Positions 34,838 to 46,405 of a stretch of DNA of 64,000 nt are shown one piece after another. The stretch comes from Austropuccinia psidii. Its lineage: Eukaryota > Basidiomycota > Pucciniomycetes > Pucciniales > Sphaerophragmiaceae. Under the pieces are notes generated by a model. The model saw only the letters and a program-made list of their open reading frames with translations, was not told where the DNA came from and did no database searches. Each line of letters begins with the position of its first letter. Positions within the stretch are counted from its first letter, which is position 1. Position numbers and translations under genes: made by a program. Location of the stretch: assembly GCA_023105745.1 (NCBI GenBank), contig JALGQZ010000011.1, positions 46,840,698 to 46,904,697 on the forward strand, written 5' to 3'.

Positions 34838-36276
34838 TGTCAGCCTGTGACTCAAAGCCAGAGCACAAGCATGACAGCCAAAATACCATAAACCAATGGT
34901 ATAGCCAAGATACCACCAAAACATGGAGCTGAGCCAAAACAGCTCAAAAAGTATCAAAAGAAGGAGGAAACTCACCTCTTTCTGAAAACATAAGTCCCAT
35001 CATCATAGGACAAAAAATAACAAAGTTATTCCTGCTCAAAGTTATTGCTGAGCATAAACCTTAATTTTCACCTCTCATCTGAAATCTAGAAGGAGAGGCT
35101 TAAACCCATCAAAGGGGTATTCAAAATGAAGCTCTAAGTCAGGGCTATCCAATGGTACCAGCCAAACTGAGCTAGCACCAGTATTACTTGAGTTATGTTC
35201 AAATTCAGGCCAAATAAGGGTGAACAAAACATTCACCTCTCATCTAACTTCTACAGTTTTAGTGTGGGATACTTTTTTGTGGGGTATTTTTGGAAAGAGC
35301 AAAATCAGGGCTATCTGATGGTGCCATCCACTTCTTCATATCTCACCTATAACAGATGTTATGAGGCAAACAAGCTCAATACAGCTTTTTGCCCAAACCA
35401 CTCCTATGTACAAAAGCCCTTGTACATGGGATAACTTTGTCATATTTGATGATAGCCATACCAAATTGGGTACCATTGTGTAGAGCCCATAAAGGGCTAT
35501 TCAATGAACCAACTATGAGCATGATATCTCAAAAACTGACAGAGGTATGGCCATTTGAAGGTTATAATCCCACAATATGACCAATACAACTGTATTACGA
35601 CAAGATACAGTTGTACTCTGATTATGAGGTGTCAAATAGACAAAGAAGCATGTTAATACTTCAATACCTCATAAGTCAGTCAATACTGGGGTCCCATACA
35701 GTTTCTGTACAGCATTCTATGCGTCATACACGTCAGAATCAGGCTGTGAGGTCCCCAGATGAAACTTTTCACCCTTTATTGGTGAAAACTGCCCAGATGT
35801 GGTTTCAAAGCCACATCTGAGCCCAATACAGGGCATACAGGCTGTTTGCAAACCACAAGTCAGTCCTAGAGAGTGAAAAATCTTCACTTCCTCTACGTGG
35901 AAAGGTCTAGCACCCTTTCCACCCCATTTCAGGATAAAAAGGAGGCTTTTCACAGCCAGAATTGTCTCCTCATCCTGCTCTTGAATACCCTACGTAGTAA
36001 ACTGTCAAAAACAGCTTTACTCTTGGGTAATAATCAGGTATACTCTTAATTTAAAGTATTGTAGTCTTTATTATTGTAACCCAACAGGTAAAGCTGCACC
36101 CAGGGCTTTCAACAGTGCTCACCACCACTATATTCTTTATAGTAAAGCCCTTTTATTATTGAATTAATCCATCTTTAACCCTTATAAAAGCATTTTAAAC
36201 TATTTTCCACGTGTCACAGTCATAGTTTCAGTTTTAAATAGCTTTATTACCACTTCAACATAGACTCATCCTGACA
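34838..36276 (+). repeat. Element C 3' LTR
   Basis: It is 1439 bp, TGTCAG...CTGACA, nearly the same as 26615-28052, with the hairpin at 35794-35819. It is followed by the CAAAG duplication and element B gag. Confidence 0.95.
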
Positions 36277-36460
36277 CAAAGCCAGAGAGAGTCAGACTCA
36301 ATGATCCAGAGGCTGTTGGATTTGGTGAAAAATGTACACAATAACCAGAATTAGTTGTATGTACCTCTAGAATCAGTAGTCCTGTTAATAGAAATATTAC
36401 CCCCACTCAGATTGAAAATAATTTTGTCACACCTGAGAGTAACTTAAACAGTGATGCAAT
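36277..36460 (+). pseudogene. gag: Element B Gag, middle fragment
   Basis: This stretch aligns with C 29630-29806: AGTCAGAC...ATGATC, CTGTTGGATTTG, then the GAATCAGTAGTCCT and ATTACCCCCACTCAG blocks. It follows the CAAAG duplication and ends where element D begins. Element B gag continues at 56781 with CTGTGGTTACAAATGTCCC. Confidence 0.85.
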
Positions 36461-36472
36461 GTTTTTAATGTT

Positions 36473-36598
36473 TGACTATGAAACAATAAGTAAAAATTAC
36501 TAATATTTGACTTAACTTATTATGAATTTCCTTATAATTAAAATAAATAAGATAGAAAATAATATTCATAATTATTGCGTAAAAATAATTATATTATT
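36473..36598 (-). repeat. Element D left (3') LTR, first piece
   Basis: It matches 54783-54920 of the right LTR (TGACTATGAAACAATAAG onward). It is broken at 36598 by element E, at the sequence ATTATT, and resumes at 46406. Confidence 0.9.
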
Positions 36599-38282
36599 TG
36601 TCACAACCACGAGTTTGACCCTCATCCTTGATGGTTGCGGCAATCCAACCTGGAGCCAAGTTGGGGCCAATTGGCCACGTCATATCATTTATGGCCCATT
36701 GGCCCCTTTTTGGGTTTTCAATGGCTCTTACGCCACAACCCATCCCAATGGCCATATCCTGCTGCCATTGGCCCTCCTGGCCAATTCACACCTCACCAAC
36801 CCCCAGGCCTTCATCATTTATTTTGGGCCTGGGGGGTCCTTTTTGTCTTCTAGGGGTCTCCAGGCCCCCTAGCCACCACCAGTGGATCAAGGCCCCCCCT
36901 TTTCATTAGGGTGTCTTGGGCCTAAATGGCCTTTTTGGGCCATTTAGTCCCCCTACGGTCCGTAGGCCACGTACCGCGGTCCGCAGGCTGTTTAGGCCCC
37001 TTTTGGCCTAATCCAATGAGGCCAAAAGGGGCCAAAGGGGGCAACCACCTAGACCCCAAGGCCAGGTGGGTCCCAAACCACATCTGGGCCCACCTGAGCC
37101 AAAATTGGCCATATTTTCCTTGAACCCAAAATTGGCCAAAAACGCCTTGGACACCCTTTTGCCCATAAATCATGTAGGACTCATTTTTTGGCCATGGACC
37201 ACTATGGACCAATATCTCCGTCATGGCCTCTGGCAACCACCAGGCGCCACCAAACCAGTTCATCAAGCTTTTCCCTAAACTTAAGGAAGATTCTTCCATT
37301 CCTCCATGCACCCCGTATTCAAGGTTGCAGGAGTGGTGCATATATGGTGTTATATACCATTATGCACCATTTTTGCTCAGCAATTCAATGGTGACGTTTT
37401 CAGGACTCAATTCCACCTTCTCAACTCAAGGCACCAAAATCCAAGGCCCATTTCGAAGGAGGATTTTTGGACTCATCAGTTTGGTAATCCGTGGCGGCAA
37501 GCAGAAGACCATTCAAGGACTCCAACCACCTGGCTATGCAGGAGTTGGGTGGGCACTCTCATTCAGGATTCTTCCAAGGTTCATTCTCAGAGGTATTCCA
37601 TCATTTCAATAAGTTGTCAAGGCGTCAAGTATTTCAATACTCCTTGGACAACTCAATTGGTTCATACAGGCGGCAATCAATCAACTTGTATGTACTTGGC
37701 CCAATTGGGCCAATTCATACTCCACTGTGGGAATTCAATCAAACAGTTCAATTTCAAGATGGCCAGAGCTGTATTGGCCCTATTCGGACAATACAGCCGG
37801 TGATCCACCTTCAGGATCAATCTTTCAGTTTTTCACATATACTGGCCACCTCTCAGGACCTGGGGACTTTTTCCCCAGTTAATTAATATATTGGATTTAT
37901 TTTTATCCTTATTTTCTTTTACATTATTAAAGTTAATACTGATAATCTTAAGTCAGTCATTAGCACATTTTTCTCTTTCTTTCTTCGCCTGTCAGTGGAT
38001 ATTGGTGGTCATATCCTTTACTAATTCCATTGTTCTTTCTGGCAGGTTGAAACAGTGAATTGAGGATTCACTTGGTTGGCTTCTTGGCTTTGGCTTCCTT
38101 TTATTTTGGCCTCTGGCTTCATTCTTCTTACTCTTTGTTATCTTTGGCATATTTGTCCTTTCTCTATTTCCTTCTTGAGAAATATATTCCATAGTATTTC
38201 TTATCATCTTTTGGAGCCCTCCAAGTGAGTTCTTGATTCCTGAGTGCCAGGCCCTCTTGCTTCCATAAGAGCCCCTGTGACA
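36599..38282 (+). repeat. Element E 5' LTR
   Basis: The 1684-bp LTR is unusually rich in GGCC motifs. It has a 15-bp perfect inverted repeat with a 9-nt loop at 36995-37033. Long overlapping frames in it (for example 37306-37803) are repeated in the 3' LTR and lie in three frames at once; I do not treat them as genes. No TGG-type primer-binding site follows directly after the LTR end. Confidence 0.95.
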
Positions 38283-39046
38283 TTATATTAATTAACTCAT
38301 AATTTCTTTTCATTTTATTCATTCATTCTTCATCAATTTCATTCATTCATTCATCAAAATTATGACTCTTTAACGCTTATGAAAATTTATGATTCTTCGT
38401 CATCTCTCAATTTTCTCTCATTCATTTCTTCATTCTGAAAATTGAAAACTGACCCAGATTTTATTTTCTGTTTATCTTTTCAATCCTAATCTCAATCATC
38501 AATCTCATTTTATCCTTCATTCCAAGTGTCTTGTTATTTTGATTTTCAGATTTTTCATCAAATTATTCAGACACATTCTTCATATCAGGATTCAATTTGA
38601 TTTTCTCTTCAAGAATTTTGATTTCAGGAAGAATTCACTTGATAATTGATTTGATTGACTTATTTTGACATAATTGATATTGACTTCAAGATTTTGATTT
38701 ACCTGAAGATTTATCCATTGATTTGCTGAATTTCACATCAAGACTTTGACATAAATTGATTTTCGACTCAAGAATTCATTTGACTGATTGATATTCACTG
38801 CAAGATTTGATTTCACTGATTGTTTATTGATTGATTTTTATTGAATTCAAGATTTTCATTGACTTTGATTTTTGACTTCAAGAATCATCTGATTGATTGA
38901 TTGATGTACCTGAAGACTTTAATTGATTCATTGATTTTTCCCCTCAAGATTTGATTTGATTTTGATCCTCAAGGCTATTTTGGTTTTGCCTCAAATGTTT
39001 ATTCAAATTTTGATTCTTTTTATTTAAGTTTTACTCTTATTCAATC
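38283..39046 (+). other. Element E leader, low complexity
   Basis: The untranslated leader starts with an ATTC-rich microsatellite (about 38300-38355). From about 38570 to 38990 it consists of imperfect repeats of TTGATT and CAAGATTTTGA motifs. It is almost entirely pyrimidine/AT-rich and ends at the gag ATG (39047). I see no obvious primer-binding site. Confidence 0.7.
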
Positions 39047-40366
39047 ATGCCACTCCAACACTCACCTCCTGCAAGACAGACAAGATCCCAGGCCCGAACT
39101 CAAGCTGTTCTTACTCCTACTCCAAGAGTTCCTCTTGATGGCACCCCAGCAGTTCCTCAACTGAGGGCCCAATTAGATAGAGAACCCCGCATGGAAGGAG
39201 CAGCACCATCCCGGAAGGAAGGAAGAGTGCCAAGAAGATCAAATTCTTTTTCAGGAGTAGTTGGCGGTTTTCCAGGCATGTCAAGGACTAGTTTCAAAGG
39301 TCCAGGTGAAGATGGTGAAGAGGAGGAGGAGAATTCTGTGGAAGAGGAAGAGTCTGATGGTGCTGAAGGTGTTCCTGCTCCGGTGGGGGCATCCTAAGGT
39401 ACTGGAAGACCAACTCTAGCCCAGTCTGATCAGCCTGTCTCTCACCAATCTGAACCATCCTTAATGGCCATCATGCAGCAAATGACTCAGATCATGGCCA
39501 ATCTTCAAGCAGCTTCTTCTTCTGATTCATCAAGACCACCAGCCTTCAAGACTCCATCTATGAAGGCACCAGAATGCTTTGATGGGACTCAACCCTTCAA
39601 AGTCAGAAGCTTTATTCAGTCATGCCAGCTTATTTTTCATAATGATCTGGCAAATTTCTCTCAAGACAGGAAGAAGGTTCTTTATGCCACTTCATTTCTT
39701 ATAGGCAGGGCTGCAAAATGGATTGAGCCTTATCTTTCTAATCTCACCAATCAAGACTCAGGTTATCTTCTCAATTCTTGGCCATTATTTTAATCCCAAC
39801 TCTTCACTTTATTTGGAGACCCAAATGAAGTTAGAAAAGCTGAAGCAGAGTTGGATGGCCTTAGGATGAAAGAAGGTGGCCATGTTTCACTATACATAGC
39901 CAATTTCAGGAGTTTGGTTTCAAGAATCGGGGATTGGGGAGAAAGAGCTCTCATCCATCATTTCAGGAAGGGATTGCCATCCAGGATTCTGGATCAATTG
40001 GCCTCCCATCCTTCAAATATTGATTCTCTTCAAGACTTAATGGACGTTACCCTGGAACTTGATACCAGGTACCATGAGAGGCAAAAGGAGAAGAAGCCTG
40101 AAGCCTCAAAGTCAAGTTCTTCTCATCCTCAAAATTCTTCAAGCTCAGGTCAAAAGAAGAAGAAGAATTTTCAAAAGAGAGTCAAGCCCCATTCTTCTTT
40201 GTTGAATAAAGATTTCAAGCTCATGAACTCTGAAAAAGAAAGAAGAATCAAGGAGGGTCTTTGTACCTATTGTGGTGGGAAGCATAGTCTTGAGTCCTGT
40301 TTCAAAAGGCCTCAAAACAAGCTTACCCAACCATCAGGCAAATTTCCCAACCAGGGAAAAGCCTGA
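39047..40366 (+). pseudogene. gag: Element E Gag
   Basis: One frame runs from ATG 39047 to TGA 40364, interrupted by TAA 39395 (likely from CAA) and TAA 39791. The N-terminus is basic and Pro-rich (HSPPARQTRSQARTQA), then a Glu-rich tract. The capsid part has APECFDGTQPFKVRSFIQSC, GRAAKWIEPYL, LFGDPNEVRKAEAEL and WGERALIHHFRKGLPSRI. The end has CTYCGGKHSLESC, a CX2CX3HX4C knuckle one residue shorter than usual. The stop lies 3 nt after a G GGA AAA heptamer, and pol is open in the -1 frame there. Confidence 0.92.
40354..40366 (+). promoter_or_regulatory. Candidate -1 ribosomal frameshift site between gag and pol of E
   Basis: The heptamer GGGAAAA (40354-40360) is in the correct zero-frame phase (G GGA AAA), followed by GCC and the gag stop TGA. 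Slipping back one base leads into the open pol frame (agc ctg agt gaa). The X XXY YYZ form is the canonical retroviral-type signal. A convincing downstream pseudoknot was not found by eye. Confidence 0.55.
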
Positions 40367-42120
40367 GTGAAGATCATGTTGTGTTCAATGGTATTCACAG
40401 TTTTCCTTCCAGAGCACAATTGTGCATTCTTAATACTGGTGTCAAAAATTCTCTTAAATTTTTTTTTTTTTCTTCTCTTTCTGATGTTTTTTACAGTATT
40501 CTCATTGATTCTGGTGCTACACACTCATTTATTACAAAGCAGTTTGTTCACAAGTACTCATTGACTACGTCAGAGCTTCCAGAGAAGATTCCCCTTATCA
40601 TTCTTGACTCCTCTGAGTCTCCTTCCTTATTTGTAACTCGCCATACTAGATATATGGTTGAGCTCCCTTCCTTCCCAAGCTTTGAATGGGACTTTCTAGT
40701 CATTGATACTCCCAAGGGAGAAGACCTCATATTGGGCTTTGACTTTCTCAATCATTTTAATCCTTCTATTGATTGGAGGCAATGGCTGATCACCTTTAAT
40801 CCTGATCATTTGGACTATTCTGATCCTTCTAATTCCGTCCGTAATGACTCTTCCTCTGCCAAATCTTGTGCAGCTCTGGTTGGTGATTCTAGAACACCAT
40901 CATTTCCGTCTTCTGTCCATATTCCTTCCCTTAATTCCCCACACTCATTACCATCTCCTAGAGCTGAAGTCTTCAAAGAGATTCAAGATGTTGGAGAAGA
41001 TAATTCTGTATCTTCACTTCACCTCTTATTTGGGAATATGGACCTTCCTCCTTCATCTTATAATGACTCCCTGGAGGAGTTGTGGGATGAAGAGGAAGAG
41101 CCAGAAGAAGTAGAAACCGTGATGAAGGTTGTTCCTTCTGTCTATCACCAATACTTGGATGTATTTTCCAAGGTGAAAGCAGAGAAACTTCTTCCTCACC
41201 GTGCCTGTGATCATCATATCGAGCTGGAGGGGTCTCTACCTCCAGTTGGGGTGATCTACTCTTTATCCAAACAAGAGTCAGATACACTCAGGGCCTACAT
41301 TTCAGATAATGTAGAGAAAGGTTTCATCCGGCCAAGCTCCTCTTCAACAGGAGCACCTGTTCTTTTTGTCAAAAATAAAGATGGTGGCCTCCGTTTGTGT
41401 GTTGATTACTGCAAACTCAATGCTGTTACTAGGAAGAACAAGTATCCTGTTCCTCCTATGAACCAGCTTCTCAATGTCTTTAATGGTTCTTCTATCTTCT
41501 CCAAGATTGATTTGCGTGGTGCATATGACCTTCTCAGAATCAAGGAGGGTGTTGAACATTTGACGTGTTTTAGAACTAAATATGGCAGTTATGAGTATTT
41601 GGTTATGCCGTTTGGGCTCACCAATGCTCCTGCTTCTTTTCAAAATCTTGTCAATGATATCTTTCAAGATCTTCTCTATGTTTATGTTGTGGTTTATTTG
41701 GAGGACATTATGGTCTTTTCCAAATCTGAGGAAGAACATGTCACTCATGTGTCCAGTGTTCTTTCCAGACTCAGAGCCAATAACCTTTTTGCTAAGGCGT
41801 CCAAATGCCTGTTTCATGTTTCAAGTGTGGAATATCTTGGTTATGTAGTTTCTTCTGAAGGCCTCAAGATGGACCAAGCAAAAGTCCAGCAGATTCTCAA
41901 TTGGCAGCCTCCAAGAAATCTCAAGGCTCTTCAATCCTTTCTTGGCTTTGCCAACTTCTACCGCCGTTTCATCAAGAATTATTCAAAGAAAATCAGTTCA
42001 CTCACTAGTTTCCTCAAGAAAGATTCCTGTTTTCCCCTCAATGAGGAAGCTCTTAGTCAGTTTCATCAACTCAAAGAGGCTTTCACCACCACTTCAATCC
42101 TTCTCTACCCACCATTGTAG
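40360..42120 (+). pseudogene. pol: Element E protease and reverse transcriptase
   Basis: The -1 frame is open from the slippery site. The protease has ILIDSGATHSFITKQF near 40500 and DLILGFDFL near 40730. RT has YSLSKQESDTLRAYI, KNKDGGLRLCVDYCKLN, KIDLRGAYDLLRI and EYLVMPFGLTNAPASFQ. The active site YLED (about 41695-41706) stands where Y-L-D-D is expected. The thumb has [20 protein letters not shown]. The frame ends at TAG 42118 in LLYPPL; the protein continues in frame 42144, so a small indel lies near 42115. Confidence 0.92.
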
Positions 42121-44066
42121 AGACCGATGCATCATATTATGCCTTGGGTGCTGTACTTAGTCAGGTTTCTGACTCAGGAAAACATCCCATTGCATTTGAC
42201 AGCCGCAAGCTTATCCCAGCAGAGCTCAATTACCAAATCCATGACAAGGAACTCCTTGGTATCGTCTGGGCTCTCAAACACTGGAGGGCTTTTCTTCTTT
42301 CACTGGCTTCCCCTTTTGAAGTTCTTACCAATCACTCTTCCCTTCAATACTTCATGACCTCCAAAGTACTCACTCGCCGTCAAGCCCGTTGGGCTGAATT
42401 CCTTTCTGAATTTCATTTCTCAATCACTTACCACCCTGGCCGCCTAGCTACTCTTCTGGATGCCTTATCACGTCGGGACAATGTTTATCCGGAGAGGGGG
42501 GAGGATTTCATCAGCAAGAATCCAATGAATTTCCAGCAACTCATTAAGCAAGATGAAGTTCAACCCTCAAAGTTTTTTGCAGTCAAGGTGGAATCTTTTT
42601 CAAATTTGATTGATTCAATCCAGAAGAAATTATGGAAAGAACCCCAGTACAGAAGTATCCTTGAAGATTTGGGTAAAGGTAAATCTGTCCAAGATTATTC
42701 TCTTGATTCCTCTTCCCAACTCCTTCTCTTCAAAGATCGGGTGGTAGTCCCAAATGACTCCACAATTCAACTTAGTATTCTTCAAAAGCGTCACGATTCT
42801 CCTCTAGCTGGCCACCCTGGCCAAGAGAAGACTCTCAAACTTGTCAAGCGGGATTTCCACTGGTCCGGCATGACTCAATTTATCAAGGATTATGTTTCAT
42901 CCTGTCAACAGTGCTCAAGAAGCAAGAATATTCACCACAAGAAGCTTGGATTCCTCAAACCTCTTTCAATTCCAAATGGTCCTTGGATTTGTCTTTCAAT
43001 GGACTTCATCACTCAACTGCCGCTGTCCAATTCCTTTGATTCAATCCTGGTCATAGTGGACAGGTTCTCGAAAATGGTGGTTTTTATTCCAACAATGTCT
43101 TCAATAACTTCCCTGGATTTGGCCCATTTATTCATCAAGAATATCTTTTCAAAGCATGGCCTTCCGTTAAGCATTGTCAGTGATAGAGGTTCACTCTTCG
43201 TTTCTTCCTTTTGGACCAATCTTTGTCAGCAGCTCAATATTTCAAGAGACTTGTCAACTGCTTACCATCCAGAAACTGATGGACAGACAGAGAGGGTAAA
43301 TCAGATACTAGAACAGTATCTTCGGATGTATGTCAGTTATCATCAAGATGATTGGAACACCTGGCTCCCTCTGGCTGAATTTTCCTACAATAATGCTGAT
43401 CACTCTTCAACCAAGCAATCCCCGTTTTTCACTGTTTATGGAAGAGATCCACAATTTGATTCAGTTCACATCACTCAAGATACTCCCGCTGGAAAGTTAT
43501 CAACAAAAATCCAATCAGTACAGCAAGATGTTAAGAGAGAACTTGAAGCTTCCATAAACCGGTTTAAGAGGTATGCAGATAAAGGTAGAGCAAGTCCACC
43601 TGTTTTCAATCCTGGTGACATGGTATGGCTTTATTCCAAGAATATCAAATCAGCCAGATCCACCAAAAAACTATCCGCAAGATGGTTGGGTCCCTTTCCA
43701 ATCTTGAAGAAAGTCAGTTCTCATGCTTATCACCTCAAGCTTCCATCCCAATGGAAATCCGTCCACCCAGTCTTCCATATCTCCCTTCTGGAACCAGTCA
43801 AGACATCAACAATCCCAAATTGGCATCAAAAGCCTCCTCCTCCAATTACCATTGAAGAAGAAGAGGAATGGGAAGTCTCTCAAGTACTGGATTCAAAGCT
43901 CAAGAGGAGAAAATTATGGTATCTGGTGGAATGGAAAGGTTTCAGCCAAGACCCAGAAAGATCCACTTGGGAACCAGCCGAAAACCTCAAGAATTGTCCT
44001 GATCTTGTCAAAGATTTCCATTCTTTGTATCCTGACAAGCCAGGGCCCAATTCTTCAAAAGCTTGA
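42121..44066 (+). pseudogene. pol: Element E RNase H, integrase and chromodomain
   Basis: The frame opens with ETDASYYALGAVLSQ at the RNase H start, then IHDKELLGIVWALKHWRAFL and LLDALSRRD. The integrase has HDSPLAGHPGQEKT...CQQCSRSK (HHCC zinc region), MDFITQLPLSNSFDSILVIVDR, VSDRGSLFVSSFW and AYHPETDGQTERVNQILEQY. The GPFPI and HPVFHISLLEPV blocks mark the C-terminal domain. A true chromodomain ends the protein (EEWEVSQVLDSKLKRRKLWY, LVEWKGFSQDPERSTWEP). The stop TGA is at 44064. Apart from the break near 42115 this part is intact, with all integrase catalytic residues visible. Confidence 0.93.
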
Positions 44067-44737
44067 TCTTTTATGGTGCTTGGTGGGGAGAGGAATTACC
44101 AAAAGTAAGTCCCACTCCTGGTATGCACCTTTAGGGGTATTTCTACTCCTCTTTGTTGTAAGCATCACCTTGGCCACTCTGTGAGCACTTTGCAATTTGG
44201 ACACAGATCCGTTGGCCTGGCTTTCAACATCAATTCCAAAATTATGGCCATCTTTCACTTGGGGAAATGGACCATTCATTTTCATTTTTTCTTTCCAAGT
44301 TATTCCAATTCAACACACTCCTTCATCAAATTCATATTCTTAATTATGGCACTGGCGGGATTGGAAACTTAGAAAAGTAAGTTCCTCTCCTGGTGTGCAC
44401 TTCCCTGAGGGGTCTACAATCTGTCAAAACATCACCTTGGCCACTCTGTGAGCACCTGGCATCAATTTCTTTTATCCAGGTCCTTGGCCACTTTCAAAAT
44501 CAACTGTTGTAATTCATTATGAAGATTGGATCCCTCCTCAAAATTCATTTCTCTTTTATTTTTATTTTGCTTTCTTTATATCTGTTTATTCCTTTTTATT
44601 CTATATACTTTCCTTAAAATTCTTTTCTTATAGCTCTTTAATGCCAAATCCCTCCGTCAAATCCGTCTCAATAGCCTCTACAGGCTTCTACCTCATCTTG
44701 GTGCTCAGGAGCTCACCATTCAAGGTAGGGGGGGTAC
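44067..44737 (+). other. Element E 3' untranslated region with a duplicated ~80-bp block
   Basis: There is no coding. Two imperfect copies of a block that starts AAGTAAGT and ends ACCTTGGCCACTCTGTGAGC occur at about 44103-44188 and 44375-44455. A purine tract (AAGGTAGGGGGGGTAC, 44722-44737) precedes the 3' LTR. Confidence 0.7.
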
Positions 44738-46405
44738 TGTCACAACCACGAGTTTGACCCTCATCCTTGATGGTTGCGGCAATCCAACCTGGAGCCAAGT
44801 TGGGGCCAATTGGCCACGTCATATCATTTATGGCCCATTGGCCCCTTTTTGGGTGTTCAATGGCTCTTACGCCACAACCCATCCCAATGGCCATTTATGG
44901 CCTCAGGCCATATCCTGCTGCCATTGGCCCTCCTGGCCAATTCACACCTCACCAACCCCCAGGCCTTCATCATTTATTTTGGGCCTGGGGGGTCCTTTTT
45001 GTCTTCTAGTGGTCTCCAGGCCCCCTAGCCACCACCAGTAGATCCAGGCCCCCCCTTTTAATTAGGGGGTCTTGGGCCATTTAGGCCCCGTACGGTCCGT
45101 AGGCCACGTACCGCGGTCCGCAGGCTGTTTAGGCCCCTTTTGGCCTAATCCAATGAGGCCAAAAGGGGCCAAAGGGGGAAACCACCTAGCCCCCAAGGCC
45201 AGGTGGGTCCCAAACCACATCTGGACCCACCTGAGCCAAAATTGGCCATATTTTCCTTGAACCCAAAATTGGCCAAAAACGCCTTGGACACCCTTTTGGC
45301 CATAAATCATGTAGGACTCATTTTTTGGCCATGGACCACTATGGACCAATATCTCCGTCATGGCCTCTGGAAGCCACCAGGGGCCACCAAACCAGTTCAT
45401 CAAGCTTTTCCCTAAACTTAAGGAAGATTCTTCCATTCCTCCATGCACCCCGTACTCAAGGTTGCAGGAGTGGTGCATATATGGTGTTATATACCATTAT
45501 GCACCATTTTTGCTCAGCAATTCAATGGTGACGTTTTCAGGACTCAATTCCACCTTCTCAACTCAAGGCACCAAAATCCAAGGCCCATTTCGAAGGAGGA
45601 TTTTTGGACTCATCAGTTTGGTAATCCGTGGCGGCAAGCAGAAGACCATTCAAGGACTCCAACCACCTGGCTATGCAGGAGTTGGGTTGGCACTCTCATT
45701 CAGGATTCTTCCAAGGTTCATTCTCAGAGGTATTCCATCATTTCAATCAGTTGTCAAGGCGTCAAGTATTTCAATACTCCTTGGACAACTCAATTGGTTC
45801 ATACAGGCGGCAATCAATCAACTTGTATGTACTTGGCCCAATTGGGCCAATTCATACTCCACTGTGGGAATTCAATCAAACAGTTCAATTTCAAGATGGC
45901 CAGAACTGTATTGGCCCGATTCGGACAATACAGCCGGTGATCCACCTTCAGGATCAATCTTTCAGTTTTTCACATATGCTGGCCACCTCTCAGGACCTGG
46001 GGACTTTTTCCCCAGTTAATTAATATATTGGATTTATTTTTATCCTTATTTTCTTTTACATTATTAAAGTTAATACTGATAATCTTAAGTCAGTCATTAG
46101 CACCTTTTTCTCTTTCTTTCTTCGCCTGTCAGTGGATATTGGTGGTCATATCCTTTACTAATTCCATTGTTCTTTCTGGCAGGTTGAAACAGTGAATTGA
46201 GGATTCACTTGGTTGGCTTCCTTTTATTTTGGCCTCTGGCTTCATTCTTCTTACTCTTTGTTATCTTTGGCATATTTGTCCGTTCTCTATTTCCTGCTTA
46301 AGAAATATATTCCATAGTATTTCTTATCATCTTTTGGAGCCCTCCAAGTGAGCTCTTTATTCCTGAGTGCCAGGCCCTCTTGCTTCCATAAGAGCCCCTG
46401 TGACA
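44738..46405 (+). repeat. Element E 3' LTR
   Basis: The 1668-bp copy is nearly identical to 36599-38282 except for a few indels (for example an extra CTCAGGCCATTTATGG-like segment near 44900 and a missing block near 45070). The 15-bp inverted repeat is at 45132-45170. It is followed by the ATTATT duplication. Confidence 0.95.

Larger units (their letters stand above)
26615..36276 (+). mobile_element. Element C: full-length Ty3/Gypsy element inside B
   Basis: LTRs at 26615-28052 and 34838-36276 flank a complete gag-pol. The 5-bp duplication CAAAG is at 26610-26614 and 36277-36281, and element B's sequence reads through it. It has the same orientation and family as B. Pol keeps a single frame from 31238 to 34813 with only nonsense codons (31640, 31694, 33533, 33893, 34397, about 34421). 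RT keeps the YIDD active site. The LTRs differ at roughly two dozen sites in the first 560 bp by eye, so it is not brand new. Confidence 0.96.
36599..46405 (+). mobile_element. Element E: chromodomain Ty3/Gypsy element inside D's LTR
   Basis: LTRs at 36599-38282 and 44738-46405 begin TGTCAC and end GTGACA, a 6-bp perfect inverted terminus. The empty site is visible in D's other LTR near 54910-54930, and the insertion duplicated ATTATT (36593-36598 and 46406-46411). Gag and pol are in different frames (-1) behind a slippery heptamer. Gag has two in-frame TAA codons and pol one frame change, so this copy is inactive. It belongs to a different lineage from A-D. Its Gag N-terminus resembles what I recall of Austropuccinia psidii predicted proteins. 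Confidence 0.96.

Noticed and set aside
36455..36475. Target duplication for element D (ATGTT versus CTGTG)
   Set aside because: Only 3 of 5 bases agree and the LTR edge is uncertain, so no duplication is claimed.
41344..41817. 157-codon minus-strand ORF in element E
   Set aside because: It is a shadow of the RT frame with no recognisable features.
45360..46019. 219-codon ORF in the element E 3' LTR (and 37223-37612 in the 5' LTR)
   Set aside because: Three overlapping frames are open at once in a low-stop, biased composition; they lie in an LTR and show no domain.
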